64,000 bases of DNA, taken from the NCBI GenBank assembly GCA_009801085.1, contig VNWV01000001.1, positions 7,006,001-7,070,000 on the forward strand, in the 5' to 3' direction. Both the position numbers and the translations under genes were made by a program. The notes beneath the pieces were generated by a model. That model was not told the DNA's origin, ran no database searches, and was given only the letters and a program-made list of their open reading frames with translations. This DNA is from Lasiodiplodia sp. COLG20. Taxonomy: Eukaryota; Ascomycota; Dothideomycetes; Botryosphaeriales; Botryosphaeriaceae. Positions 33,118-44,137 of this stretch are shown in pieces (the stretch's first letter is position 1; the number at the start of each line of letters is the position of its first letter).

Positions 33118-35619
33118 TCAGAAATTATATGTTTGCGCAAGGAAGAGCAGATTCTCAAAGGAACTGACGTTTTCGAAGTTGCCGCGAGGGGACAGCATGT
33201 CATCGGAGGCGCGGGTCCTCGGGCGGCCACGATCTTCGGCTTCTCTCAAAAGTCGGTGCGTGTAGGACTCTTCGACTTCTGAAGGTTTCTCAGCTGATCG
33301 AACATCATTTTGCTGGACTGGAGTCTGTGGAGCTGTCTCTATGTTTGTAGTGGACGCTGGCACTGGCGATGAACCGGCTGGTTCCTGGGTGCTTCCATAG
33401 AACGTTTTGACGAACGCGTCCATGTCGAAACGCCGCTGCTTTGTAGCCCTGCTGGTAGAGGCGACTTCAGATGCCTTGCGTTTAGTCGAATTGCCAGGGT
33501 CATCAGAAGGGGCCTTTCGTTGTTCTACAAGCAATAACGATACGAGGCGAACCCCTCGTTGAGCGATCATGCTTCTTTCAGTGTTTCGGAGAACATCCAG
33601 GGCTTCTTCTACCATTTGACGGTGCTCGATGCACTCAAGGTCGCTGGGGTCTCTATAAAACAGATCTAGGCAGAGGATTATCTGTATTTTGTTAGTAAAT
33701 ATCCAAGTGAATAGTGCGGTTGCCACGCATCAACTCTGACACACTCATATGCATGGAAGCCAACCGTGCACTCAGGGATGAGAAATAATACGGGAAAGCC
33801 GAGGCGAGCGATCCGAGTAAGCAGAGCAATGTGTACTTACGCATGCTGCGACGCTGAAGGAATCATGGATCCACAAATGTGGCGCGTCCGGGTCGTCCAT
33901 CTGCCTTTGCTCCTTGAGGATTGTCTTTGCTGCCGCAATACACGTCCGACGCGTGAAACTGAACAGACTGTTTGTAAAGCTTAGTCCAAGAAACTGTCTG
34001 TGTATCATGATGATCTTGTGAGAGGAGCTGATGGTCAGACTCTGTCTTGCCCAGGGCACCCAGCGAGGCCACGCCGGGTCAATTCGGCCGTTGGAGAGAA
34101 ATATCGGCCGATACTTGGTTGCTAGAGCTCTCATTTGCCTGTCGTATTTCAGAACTTGCTCGTATCTGGTGTACAGTGTATTGGAGGAGGCGATGCCGTC
34201 CTGGAGCTGCGGCATGAGGCGAGCAATGTCAAGCAAGAACCGCGGGTACCCAATACGGGTGGGTACAGCATCCGGGAGAGCGACTAAGTCGTGGTCATGG
34301 CAGTTCGTTGGTTTCTTGGTTTCTGAGTTGAATGGGTTGATGCTGTAAGACTCCGAAAAAGGCGTTCCGAACCAGTCTTGGGTGCAAAGCTGGCACCAAA
34401 CACGTCGCCCACGCTCAGCTATAGGACCCCTGGCACTGTCCGTCAAGCGGTGCAAGCCAAGACTTTGAGCTATTCGAACTGCGGATGCAAGAAGAATAGA
34501 TTGGCTGTCGGAATGGCCGAGTAGGTGTGATGAGACGGTCAACGTGGCAATCGCTTCGCAGCTATACAGCTGGTGACGAGACATAAATTCGCCAGCGTTA
34601 AGGCAAATGGTAACTGCTCTGTGCCATCGCTTGGACAGAGTAGCCTTTTCTTCGTCTCGAAATCCCCAGCTTCTAACCCGGCAGCGAGGAGCGCAGCACA
34701 TACTACCAGCAAGGACTGCGAACAGTAGAGCCAGCCACAGCAGATTAACTCCTCGGCTATCGACATTACCGTCATGGACGTTAAAGAAGCCATCAAGCTG
34801 TTTCTGGAACTCTGGGGGAAAGAAAGAGCCGTGATACCAGAGAATGCACTCTTCGTGGTAGGTGACCAATTGCTCGATCTGCTGGCGGCTGGGAAGAAGC
34901 AACTGAACAGCAGCAATTTGAGAGCCATGCCCAAATACGTCACCTTCGAGAAATTGATCGTGCTCGTGATCATCAACTTCATCTGGGATCGTTTGGGTGT
35001 TTCCTTCCCTGACTGCTGTTGCAGCAATATGGCCGTCTGGTTTTCTTCGACCCCATGCAAGAAATTCCAGAATAGAGGCGGCTTCAGAATCTGCGGCCAT
35101 TGCATTGTTTACCGAATTCTGGCCCTGGAACGTTTCCGACGAGGCGAATTCGGCATCTTGCACTGTGGATACAGAATTCGCGTCTGGCGGTAGACTTGAA
35201 GCTGGAGAAGCGCCTGGGAGCTGAAACGGAGCCGTCGGCCGAGCCGGAGTGTGCTCAACTTGGCCAGGCGTATCTCTGATTTCTCTTATGGCGTTCTCCA
35301 ACTCAGCCAGTCTTGCTGACAGGGAAGCAATCAAGGCAGCTTGGCCGCTCGGGTCTGGTAGCTGTGGATGCGTGCTGGTTCCATCCTCGACAGATGTTGC
35401 AATGGCCAAGGCATCCGACTCTCCGTTCCGCGAACACACATCTTGGAGGCCCCTTGGGTAGTTATCAATGTGAATTGTCCTTCTTGTTCTTCAAGGGCAA
35501 GCCGACAAGACTCAGACTCACCTCTTGATGCAGTTGGAGCAGGGAACGATTTTGTCGCACTTCACCTTTTTTCTCGTGCATTCGTCACACGCCAGTCGCT
35601 TGCGGCCGGGGGTACTCAT
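33118..35619 (-). CDS. Zn2Cys6 fungal-specific transcription factor, 757 aa
   Basis: Three exons: 35619-35522, 35452-33841, 33681-33118, all phases consistent. The N-terminal binuclear cluster is split by intron 1: C11, C14, C21, C27, C30, C39 (CDECTRKKVKC, then CSNC). A short heptad stretch follows (ALIASLSARLAELENAIREI), suiting dimerisation. The middle region (EECILWYHGSFFPPEFQ, AVRIAQSLGLHRLTDS) is the fungal transcription factor domain. Intron 2 (33840-33682) carries a perfect TACTAAC branch site just before its acceptor. Exon 3 completes the C-terminal helix (CIILCLDLFYRDPSD) and adds a Ser/Pro-rich tail. Nuclear activator or repressor; target unknown. The convergent SDR gene is a possible but unproven partner. 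Confidence 0.88.
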
Positions 35620-36154
35620 CGCGCGGACGTCTCAAGCATGCAACAGCCACAAGGCGACAGTCGCTGGGTGTGAATGGCTCTTCTAGTACTGCTAGAAGCA
35701 CTCAGCTTGCAATCGACCATTGATAGAGTCTGACATGTCGAGGTTTGTTGAATTAAAAGAGACCCGATAGCGCTTCGGGTGTCCCGGCCGAAGCTATCGG
35801 GTTTCGGGCGGCCCCGTGAGATGAAGCTACGGAGAGATCACCCAACGATATCCTAGGTGGACACCCTTCAAAGCGTTGACTATCCATGCAATAAGAATTT
35901 GGGCTAATGCTGGTCATCATGACAGCTTTAAATGATAAATTGATAGCAGATTGATGGTGATTGGCTTCCATCGCCTTTCTCGTTTTCGCTGATCCTGTGC
36001 ATCGCTATGCAATTCCAACTCTTCGCAGAAATGCATGATCTGTCATGTCTAAAATATTTCTATATTACGCGCCTAACCAAAAGAAAGAAACTGTGAGTCC
36101 GCTATGCTTGGTTCCGCGTTCTGTAAGATTGTAGACAGTTTGCTTTGACGTTGA
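35620..36154. other. intergenic region with a hairpin
   Basis: Promoter side of the Zn2Cys6 gene and 3' side of the deaminase gene. It contains the inverted repeat at 35762-35802 and AT-rich DNA. No gene seen. Confidence 0.45.
35762..35802. repeat. short hairpin inverted repeat
   Basis: The left arm 35762-35778 (ACCCGATAGCGCTTCGG) pairs with 35788-35802 (CCGAAGCTATCGGGT) over 15 pairs, with a two-base bulge and a nine-base loop. The decamer GAAGCTATCG also occurs in the inner arms of the MITE-like element 2 kb to the right. Confidence 0.7.
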
Positions 36155-37002
36155 CTATTTCTCATCCGCTGTGCAGGTGCTTCCCGATCTCGAGCAGCCC
36201 GCAGGACACGGGTAGTCGGGATTGTACTGCCATAAAAAGTAGGGGTCCGTCTCATTCGTCAGAACTTCTCCAATTAACCTCGATTGGGATGGGAGGTCCA
36301 TCGACTGCCGAAATACTTCGATAGAGGGTATCCGGATCTGGCCCCACCCTTGCTCTATCAAGGTTTCGATGCTGGTGCCGTAGATGTATTCTTTGAAGCC
36401 TGCCCACCGGATGGCGGACGCACACTGATATTGGCTGAGTCTGTGATACTTTCTCAATGTAGGAACATCGACATACCATCGGGCAGCTCTCAGCATTGGT
36501 GTAGAGACTCAGCTGGGAGAAGGCATCCTGCGCCTCGCTCGCATTCAGCTTATACGGTCCATTCGGATCCGTCAAGACAGCCGTGCAGTTACTTATCGCA
36601 GCCATCTCCCTTGAAAAGACAAAAAGAAAAGAAAACATCAGCAAACTGCTCTCTACCTCTAGCAAACAATGACTTTTATTACCCATGCATCGTAGGATTC
36701 CCCGTCTTGCTATTGGCATTCGCGCCAATGCAAACGAGCTCGCCCAGTCCGTCGGCCGTCGTCGCCGTGTGATTCACGATAGCCGTGCCAAACGCAGCGA
36801 ACGGACACGGCGAGCCGAGATCCGCCAGGGCGGCATTTGCGCGCCGCATCCAGTGCGCGCGCGTGCTGAAGGGGATGCCATTGATGGAAAGTTGCGGTTT
36901 GGCGATGACGTCTTGCCTCTGGACGCCGACCGGGTCCGCGGCCGAAGCGAGGCTGCAGAAGAGCAGGGGCGTTGTGATTAGTAAGGCGAGGTGGTGGAAC
37001 AT
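36155..37002 (-). CDS. secreted CMP/dCMP-deaminase-fold zinc protein, 240 aa
   Basis: Three exons: 37002-36683, 36609-36477, 36424-36155. The ATG at 37002 was chosen because it begins a clear signal peptide (MFHHLALLITTPLLFCSLASA). The cytidine/deoxycytidylate deaminase zinc site is complete and brought together only by splicing: H106-G-E108 (NPTMHGEMAAI) and C149-P-M-C152 (ESCPMCASAI). Catalytic Glu108 is present. Members hydrolytically deaminate nucleosides, nucleotides or bases (or tRNA adenosine in the ADAT branch). The C-terminal 60 residues (PDYPCPAGCSRSGSTC) add cysteines consistent with secretion. The extracellular substrate is unknown. Intron 2 removes 52 bases inside the CxxC motif. 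Confidence 0.85.
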
Positions 37003-38114
37003 GGTGCAGATTTGCAGGGCGGGATGGAATGGAGGATCTTCTGGGCAGGTAAGGAATGGAGACAAGGGATTGGTGATGGTGGGTGGTTATGTAGGAAGGG
37101 GTGGTGTAACCATCCCTTCGGAGCGGCTGATCGTGGCCAGAGAGGCTTATCAACCCTCGGTAGAGGAGGCCGAAGCGGAAACACGATAGTCTGGATAACA
37201 ACTGTATTCTGCCGAGGGGTTAGATATCGCCGTCGATGTTGAATTTTCAGCATAATTTTGCCCTGGAATCTTGTTTTAAGACATACCTATTTTAGGAGTT
37301 ACGCCTTTACACAACGCGGTAGTGCTCACCGTATGATGATTGACATGCTTCACGGTGCTATTGGCTAGACATCAAGTTTTCATCAAATCATAGATGAAAA
37401 TCGATATCTTAAAAGTGAAGTTCAACTTGGTACCGAGGATTTCTGAATCTTACAGGCTTTATCTCATTCCAGACGATGGTAGGGCTCCTTGAAGTAGTTG
37501 AAAAGCTATGCGATGTGTATGAAAAAATGTGTAAATCATTGATTTCTGATTAAAAATTTGAAGCCTGTGGTCTTGCATACATGCAGATTTGTTAACCCAT
37601 ACGAATGGGTCTATCATGAAGAATACAGTTCTGCTTCCTGGGCCCTCCGACCCACATATTACATGCAGGGCAGCGCCTCAGTACAGCCCTCTCTCGCAGC
37701 CGATGGCTAGCGCGAACAGCAGGGCTCCCCAGCTCTGCCTTAGAGAAATAACATATGTGGGTAGCTGAAGCTATCGTCTGGATGTGTATGTAGAATTTTT
37801 AATTCGACATTATCGTCCGAACGATAGCTTCAGCTACCCATGACATGAGCAAAAAAAATAAATCCACGCTAGCCATCGGCTGCGAGAGAGGGCTGTACAG
37901 GCGCATCCAGCCAATTGACGAGGGCCTACTCGGCCCCCAAAACGCAGAGCGTAAACGTGTCAGCTCAACGTCCGCAACTACAAACGTCTTAATAGCAACT
38001 ATGCAAAATTCTCAGCACCTGGAATAAGCCTGACCGTGGTGGTCATGTCACGCAGCCGAGTCTTCACAACATCCGACCATCTCGAGAACGTCGGACCGCC
38101 ACCCCAACCCCTGC
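37003..38114. other. AT-rich intergenic region hosting a MITE-like element
   Basis: Lower in GC than its surroundings, especially 37240-37620. It contains the 212-bp inverted-repeat element annotated separately. No gene seen. Confidence 0.5.
37684..37895. mobile_element. MITE-like element with 29-bp terminal inverted repeats and TA duplication
   Basis: The outer arms 37684-37712 and 37867-37895 are perfect 29-bp inverted repeats beginning CAGCCCTCTC and ending GAGAGGGCTG. Each is flanked by TA (37682-37683 and 37896-37897), the target duplication of Tc1/mariner/pogo elements. A second perfect 20-bp inverted pair lies inside (37758-37777 and 37821-37840, TGGGTAGCTGAAGCTATCGT). The centre is AT-rich with GAATTTTTAATTC. 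At 212 bp it has no room for a transposase, so it would be non-autonomous. No other copy was noticed in the window. Confidence 0.8.
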
Positions 38115-40211
38115 ATGATGTCGGATTCAAACACTGAAAGAGTACCCGGAAGGTCTCTTGAGGCATGCAAAGAGTCTGTGCCTGGAACGGGAACCATTTT
38201 GGCACGTGTCGCATGGCCATCCATCTGTCATGATGTTAAATGTTCTTTCTCCTCTGAGCATTCAACTCAACATCTTGCTGTGAATTTGACCGAAGTTCCA
38301 CTGAGCCGCAGTAACGCGACAGCCATTTCTTACGTTTGGGGCCAATTCCGCCGTAAGGAGCCAATACCCATCGGACATCACGCTGGCCATTCTCAGAAAA
38401 CCATCAGCGTGAAGCTTGGCTCAGAATGGGTCATCGAAGACTTCATCACTTGTCTCGCCGAGACTGCAGAAAAGGATGCGAAGCCGATATGGATCGACCA
38501 GCTCTGCATCGAACAGAACGACCAGGCGATCCGAAAAGTTCTGGCTGACATTCCATCCATCTACCGTTCGTTTGACGTCACCGTGCTCATGCCAGGGAGA
38601 CCTTGTCGATGCCTGCCACGCATACTGCTTGAAGTAAATGGTCTGCCGCCCGATCCTGAAGATCCGTACCGCATTTCTCGCACGGACGAATGCTTGAATG
38701 CAACGGGTATTTCTTCATGGTTCCGCCGACTGTGGCCACGTCAAGAGCTGCATTATTCTCGACGAATTCGCTGCGTTTGGGCTGCAAGGGAGAGATCCCG
38801 GTGCTTCCTAGTCGGCGACGACACCACCAATCTGCAAGACCTTGGCCCTTACGCCGCCGGACTATACAGCCAGTTTACGACTGTGCAAGGGTTCAGCCAT
38901 GAGGATGCGCTGGAAGAGATACTGGTATACTTCGATGATCTCGAAAAGGAAGGTAGATCCGACCTTGTCCGCTATGCGCACAACCCCAGTCACACGGATC
39001 CTCTTTATCGCTTTCTTGATGGCGAAACTCTGGAGAACCAAGCACAGGGTCTTGAGAAGAAGAATGTCTACGCCTTTGTGCTCCATGTGCTCGAGGAATA
39101 TGGATCCGCTTACCTCTGGACGCCCAACCGCCAAGCAAGCAAACCCCGCGACTACGTTGTTTCGATTTGGACGGATTGGGATAAGTACATTATCCCTCAC
39201 AGCTACAACACCATGGAAGCTTCAAGCTTGATGCAAGATGCGATAGACCAGATGTGCGACAAGGAGGGGTTTGTTTTCGGAAGCAGTGCGCCACAAGGAC
39301 TATTCAGCCGTGATCTGACTGGGTCCGCTATTTGGAAGCCCTCGGAATATCTCACGAAGATCGAGAGCTCTGGCGTAGTTGACTACTATCGTACGATTGC
39401 CGCCGAGATACATGTCATTCCTGTTTTCAGGGACAAGTCTGTCCCGCTTCTGCGTAACAGAGCAAATCTCGAGGCAGTCCCACTCTCAATCGGCGCAAAG
39501 GATGGCCATGCGCTGATAGATGAGCTGCTCGGAAGGCACAGCTCAAATCCCAGCCCGAGAGCTGATACTTCGCAAGAAGCTTCATTTATTGCAGAGTTTA
39601 CCCGTATGTTCCATGGATTGGTCGACAACTGGTCAGAGGATAGAGTAAGCAGGGTAAATCAAAGGCTGTTCTCTTGGGACTTCAATATCGGCGACGGACG
39701 AGCCATAGAGGAGATGTGGACAATCCTGCTCGATCTCTTCAACAGGCATGACGAAGAGCTTCAGTATTCTTCTACGCAACAACCGGAAGGCCATGGGAGT
39801 CCTTCGAAATCTACGTTGGAGCAACTGCATTCTACTATGGGCCTCTTGGTTTGCCTTGCGCTCGGTATCGATTACCGATATTTCCGAGATGGGCAGGTGA
39901 AGTTGATATTCTCCGCCTCTGAGCATCCCTCGGGAGGAACGAAAAGGGTGGGGGTATGTCGTGGAGATGTTGACATCCAGAAGATTGCTTCTGAGAAGAT
40001 TGATGTGCAGACTGTGAAGATGTTTTCGGGAGAGCATCCACCGATGCTTTTCGAAGTTGAGAGGGTTGGTTCGCGCGTCAGTATCCCTGAGTACAGGGTC
40101 TTTGCCGTCTGGGTTCCGCTCGAATTCGAGGCCAATGATGTTAAGGATTTTGGAATGGTTGTTTTGCATCCGTCAGAAAATCGAGAGAAATATGACGCGG
40201 TTCTGGTCTGA
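38115..40211 (+). CDS. HET-domain (heterokaryon incompatibility) protein, 698 aa, intact
   Basis: Uninterrupted frame from the ATG at 38115. The N-terminal HET domain shows AISYVWG (70-76), then WVIEDFITCLAE, then PIWIDQLCIEQND (125-137). HET proteins trigger cell death when unlike strains fuse, through TIR-related N-terminal folds; the actual role here is unknown. The rest of the chain has no repeat domain that I recognise and ends YRVFAVWVPLEFE...YDAVLV. A paralogue, broken by stops and a frameshift, lies at 59196-61356 and matches along the whole length. The MITE-like element is 220 bases upstream. Convergent with the S10 gene (160 bases between stops). Confidence 0.9.
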   Translation: MMSDSNTERVPGRSLEACKESVPGTGTILARVAWPSICHDVKCSFSSEHSTQHLAVNLTEVPLSRSNATAISYVWGQFRRKEPIPIGHHAGHSQKTISVKLGSEWVIEDFITCLAETAEKDAKPIWIDQLCIEQNDQAIRKVLADIPSIYRSFDVTVLMPGRPCRCLPRILLEVNGLPPDPEDPYRISRTDECLNATGISSWFRRLWPRQELHYSRRIRCVWAARERSRCFLVGDDTTNLQDLGPYAAGLYSQFTTVQGFSHEDALEEILVYFDDLEKEGRSDLVRYAHNPSHTDPLYRFLDGETLENQAQGLEKKNVYAFVLHVLEEYGSAYLWTPNRQASKPRDYVVSIWTDWDKYIIPHSYNTMEASSLMQDAIDQMCDKEGFVFGSSAPQGLFSRDLTGSAIWKPSEYLTKIESSGVVDYYRTIAAEIHVIPVFRDKSVPLLRNRANLEAVPLSIGAKDGHALIDELLGRHSSNPSPRADTSQEASFIAEFTRMFHGLVDNWSEDRVSRVNQRLFSWDFNIGDGRAIEEMWTILLDLFNRHDEELQYSSTQQPEGHGSPSKSTLEQLHSTMGLLVCLALGIDYRYFRDGQVKLIFSASEHPSGGTKRVGVCRGDVDIQKIASEKIDVQTVKMFSGEHPPMLFEVERVGSRVSIPEYRVFAVWVPLEFEANDVKDFGMVVLHPSENREKYDAVLV

Positions 40212-40370
40212 ATGGTTCTTTCCTGGAAGCGGTAGTGATCCAGCAAACCAAGTTCCATCTTATTCAATGAAGATACAATTCGCCGAAAATCTGGCTTTAA
40301 ACCTGAGCCTGGAACATGCAATTTCTAAAATGAAAGATCCCTACCCTAAGCGTACTACTGCTCGCCATCC

Positions 40371-42247
40371 CTACTTCCCAGTCTCTCCCGGCGGTCCAGG
40401 ATAAGCCTCAGTGTGCGTCGCCTCGGCCGTCCCATTCGTCCCAAAGTGCTCCGACACCACCGTCTTCCCCCTCGCAATATCCAGCCCATTCACCACCCTC
40501 CTGAACAGCTCCAAACTCGCCTTCGGCTGGTGATACGGCACCAGATGGCCCGCCTCATAGACGCGCGTAAAACTGAGGTTCCCAAACTCGCGCACGACGC
40601 CGTACTCCTCGCCGTCGACGACGAAGGGCGCGTAGCCGGCGGCGCGGAAGTGCTCGGCGTGCGAGTGGTTCAGCGCGAGTGATACCGCCTCGCCGCCGAA
40701 CCAGTTGGCGATGTAGTCGGCGTCGCCGTGCACGAGCGCGACGCGCACGCCGCGGTCCAGCACCCACTCGAGGTCGCGCTTGAAGAACGGGTAGGCTGCG
40801 TCGCCCGTGCGGTCGAAGCCGAGGCTGACGTTGGCGTTGGCGAAGGTGTAGTTGACGTTGGCGCCGATTTCGTCGGAGAAGTAGCCGGAGGCGAGGTAGT
40901 CGAGCCAGTAGGCTGCGCGGCGGCTTGGTTAGTGGGAATGGCGGCGAAGAGGGGGGGGGGGACGAACTTGGTAGATGGAAGTCTTCCTCCAAGGTGCGGA
41001 TGTCCTGGGGAGCTCGCTCGCTGTAGTCGTAGTAGGGCTGTTCGACGAAGCTGTAGCAGGAGCTGGCGGCGGTCGAGCAGTAGCGGAGTGTGTCTTTGTT
41101 GGTTGGGTCGACATCTAGGCTGTCTGCGCAGAGCTGGAGCTGGTAGCTGCATCCACCAGGCGTCTCGTACGACTGTTTCATGAAGGTGTAAATGCTGTCG
41201 TTGACCGCCTTGATGCCGTATGTGTTGTTCACGGCAAACTCGGGGTAGTACGGCGTCTGGATCTGCTCGTCTATGAGACCGCTGATTATCCCGAGCGTAT
41301 CCATCGTCATCGAATAGCCTGAGATGGAGCCATTCTGGATAGCTTCGTTCTGGCCGCTGAAGTATCTGTAAAAGGTTGGGCCATCTAAAAACCATGTCTA
41401 TTAGACAAGAGAGTGTTGTTGAAAATGCGGGGATTACACACAGTGACCACCGTACTGCTGAGTCCACAGGTTGAATGTCCTGTTGGAAAGTCTTGTGTCT
41501 TTTGTTTCCTCGGCTACTCCAAGAAGAACTTGGATGATCTGCCAAGCACCAACCGCTGCTGCTTCGGTGGTGTTTGTACGGTCAGGATCAACTACTGCCC
41601 AGCGTCCATCAACGCTGGTATTGGACATTGGACCAATCACTGGATTGCCGTCCTCGTGTGTACCATCGCCATAGCCTTCGTACGAAAAGCCGACTCCGAG
41701 AGGCTGAGAAAGGTAGAGCATGTTGGAAGCCTCATTCCAAGAGTAAGGGTTCAGCTGCGAGACGACTTCTTCAGTGACGTTACACGGCCCGTTCTCCAGG
41801 AACAGCCCGATAAGGGAATCGCTGCCCGGGCCTCCGTTGAGCCAGCTGTTTCAAATGTCAGTAATCAACAGATGATTTGGGGTTAAGCTTGCTTACAGCG
41901 TCATCGGCTTGTTCTTCGGGTCATCTCGAGCGGCAAAATACCTTCACTACGGTCAGGCCGAGCGGCAGCAGAGGCAACACTGCAGGATAACTTGACACAT
42001 ACCAGAAGAACATATGTGTTTTGTTGTCCAAGGTAACATATCCTGAATAGTCTTCGACGCCTTTCGTGGTCTCGCAAATACCAGCCTTTCCAGGCTGCTG
42101 GAATGAGACGTTTACACCTTGTGGCGAGGTCAACACTCTCATCCCATAATGCATTTCTTCGGGGAAACTATCCCGAGGCAAAAGTCCGGCCTGGACGAGG
42201 CGGCAATTGAGAGCCAGGGCTACGGCAACGACGTTGAAGACGTGCAT
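40371..42247 (-). CDS. serine carboxypeptidase S10 family homologue lacking the nucleophile Ser, 550 aa
   Basis: Five exons: 42247-42003, 41941-41897, 41845-41442, 41384-40968, 40912-40371; phases all close. Exon 2 is only 45 bases. The ATG at 42247 opens a signal peptide ([20 protein letters not shown]). Family motifs: [42 protein letters not shown] (Asp434/436) and [11 protein letters not shown] (His493). The block that should read E-S-Y-G-G is WTQQYGG, so position 227, normally the nucleophile Ser, is Gln. The codons are CAG CAG and lie inside exon 3, not at a splice site. The protein is otherwise complete, so it may be a secreted pseudoenzyme. Several N-x-S/T sites. Confidence 0.88.
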
Positions 42248-44137
42248 CGTTAGCTGAATAACTGTGCTGACGTGTCTTCTTGGAAATGGATAAGAGCTCA
42301 TCAACCAACGAGGGTGTTTCAGCTTCTTGAATCATTCGTGGCATTCTACATGGTGGCACAAAGGGCGACGTTCCTGTTCACGGTAGCGCATTCCTATGGT
42401 GCTTGACCGGCCCCTCCTTTGTACAACATCGAAATAAAGTTTGCTTCTGCAAATTTGGTGGCTGAAGTGTGGGAGGAATCTACAATGACGTCTGTCTTCG
42501 AGTTCTAGGCAGGGAGAGCGCAGACCCGCGGTCCTGGATGTCATGCTACAGATCCGAGATAATACTTGAAAGCGTAAGAAGAGCCCGTATCGACCCTGAG
42601 CAGAGACTCGCTACGCTATGGCCATTCTTCAGTTGACTACCGGGTCCGGTGCCTGGATTCCTGGTTACGTACGATGGCCCCGAACATTCTTGTGCTCGAG
42701 GGGATCTGCAGTGTACCCCACGATCACCTTCGCGCCTGATCTTCCCGTCACCCCACTGATCATCTGAATATTCGATTCCACCCACGGTCTCCTGTTAGCC
42801 CACCCCTGCGAAATGGATCCTTTGTAGGTTTCTTTCACATGCGGCGTAACCGAGGTGACGGTCCAAGCCTCCCTTTCCCGCGTGTTGAATGAAAACCGGG
42901 GCGTGACCCGGAAAAGGAAACATTTTAAGCGAGGAGGAAAGACGATGCTGTGCAATATCGGCAGCTCCGAGTTATGAGGTAGTAGTGAAGGAGGTGGTAT
43001 TATCTTCTCGCTGTTGCATTCGCCTGCTCGTATCGATCAAGGGCCAGTCATCCCGGTTTGCCAGATCCGTAGACTACCCCACCCTTCTTGTTTGGGAAGA
43101 AATATGCAAATCAGGGTGGAGCTCTGGATTATTCTGTGGAACCATCGCAGCTGCAAAACATCTGATGGTGGTCGCTATTTCAAGGCTATGGTCGGTTTCG
43201 GCGATGAAGGAGACGGCTCCGTGTTCCGGAATAACATGTGAGGATCAGACCGCTGAAAGGGAATTATTAGTAAGATACCTATTCTTCACAGAATCTTCAG
43301 GCCATCTGTTGTCTATGAGAAGCATTCTACGGCGTTGCTCATCAGTGATATGACTCTCTCAAGAAGTTAACACTTGCTGCACAGAGTCCAGAGTATGGCC
43401 TCCTTCAAATGTTCTTAATTCTGATGCATCGTAAAAAATCAAATTCTTGCTTATGCGGCACATCATTATATGGCTGACAAAATAATCCTTCTCATAGTTC
43501 AAAATATCCAGGTCCAATACATTGACTGGTCATCTGAAGTGAAAGGTATAAAAGGCAAGTGACGCGGTTGATCATACAGCATGATACATATCGCATCAGT
43601 AGAGGCGCTGATTTACTCAACAGTGTCTGCGATGTATCAAAACAACTGTTTATCTGTTGCTTGTACAGTATTCATATTGAAATGGAATGCCACCACTTGA
43701 GATATACTCGGGAGAAAGTAGAACTGCTGATCTCGAGATGCAACGAACGCGAACACCGGAGACTTTTCCCGCAAGTATGGAAATATCCTCGGGTCCAAGA
43801 AAACTGTAAATATTGAAACATCCTGCTATCTATTATCAGTATTATCGGAGGTGTCTCAATTATCGCCACAAACGGATTGGATGAGCGGGGTGCATGGTTG
43901 GCGCACTTCCCCGCATTCTGGGGTCTCACGACTCCCGGGGACCTGCACCTCCCCAAGAAACTGGATCGCCACCCTTTCCCCGCGGTTTAGGCATTTCATC
44001 CAAGTGGAAGAAACCAATCACCTCGGACAGTCGGAGTATTGAGGCATAAGATTGCCCATAAGTTGACCAGTCCCGGCACCTGTCACTCTGCATCGCCCGG
44101 ACTTATCTCCTGCTGTTTCTTACAAGACCTCACAAGC
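42248..44137. other. 1.9-kb divergent intergenic region
   Basis: Lies between the S10 gene (minus) and the MFS gene (plus). A 96-codon minus frame (42665-42955) has no family likeness and no splice partner. 43380-43860 is AT-rich. The last 260 bases hold three GCGGGG hexamers. Confidence 0.45.
43885..43983. promoter_or_regulatory. three GCGGGG/CCCCGC sites upstream of the MFS gene
   Basis: GCGGGG at 43885-43890; CCCCGC at 43909-43914 and 43978-43983. They lie 155-253 bases before the transporter ATG. They fit the GNGGGG site predicted from the zinc fingers of the C2H2 protein at 48275. Confidence 0.5.

Noticed and set aside
42665..42955. 96-codon minus frame in the S10/MFS spacer
   Set aside because: The product looks somewhat protein-like (WANRRPWVESNIQMISG) but has no recognised family, no upstream or downstream exon, and lies in a promoter region.
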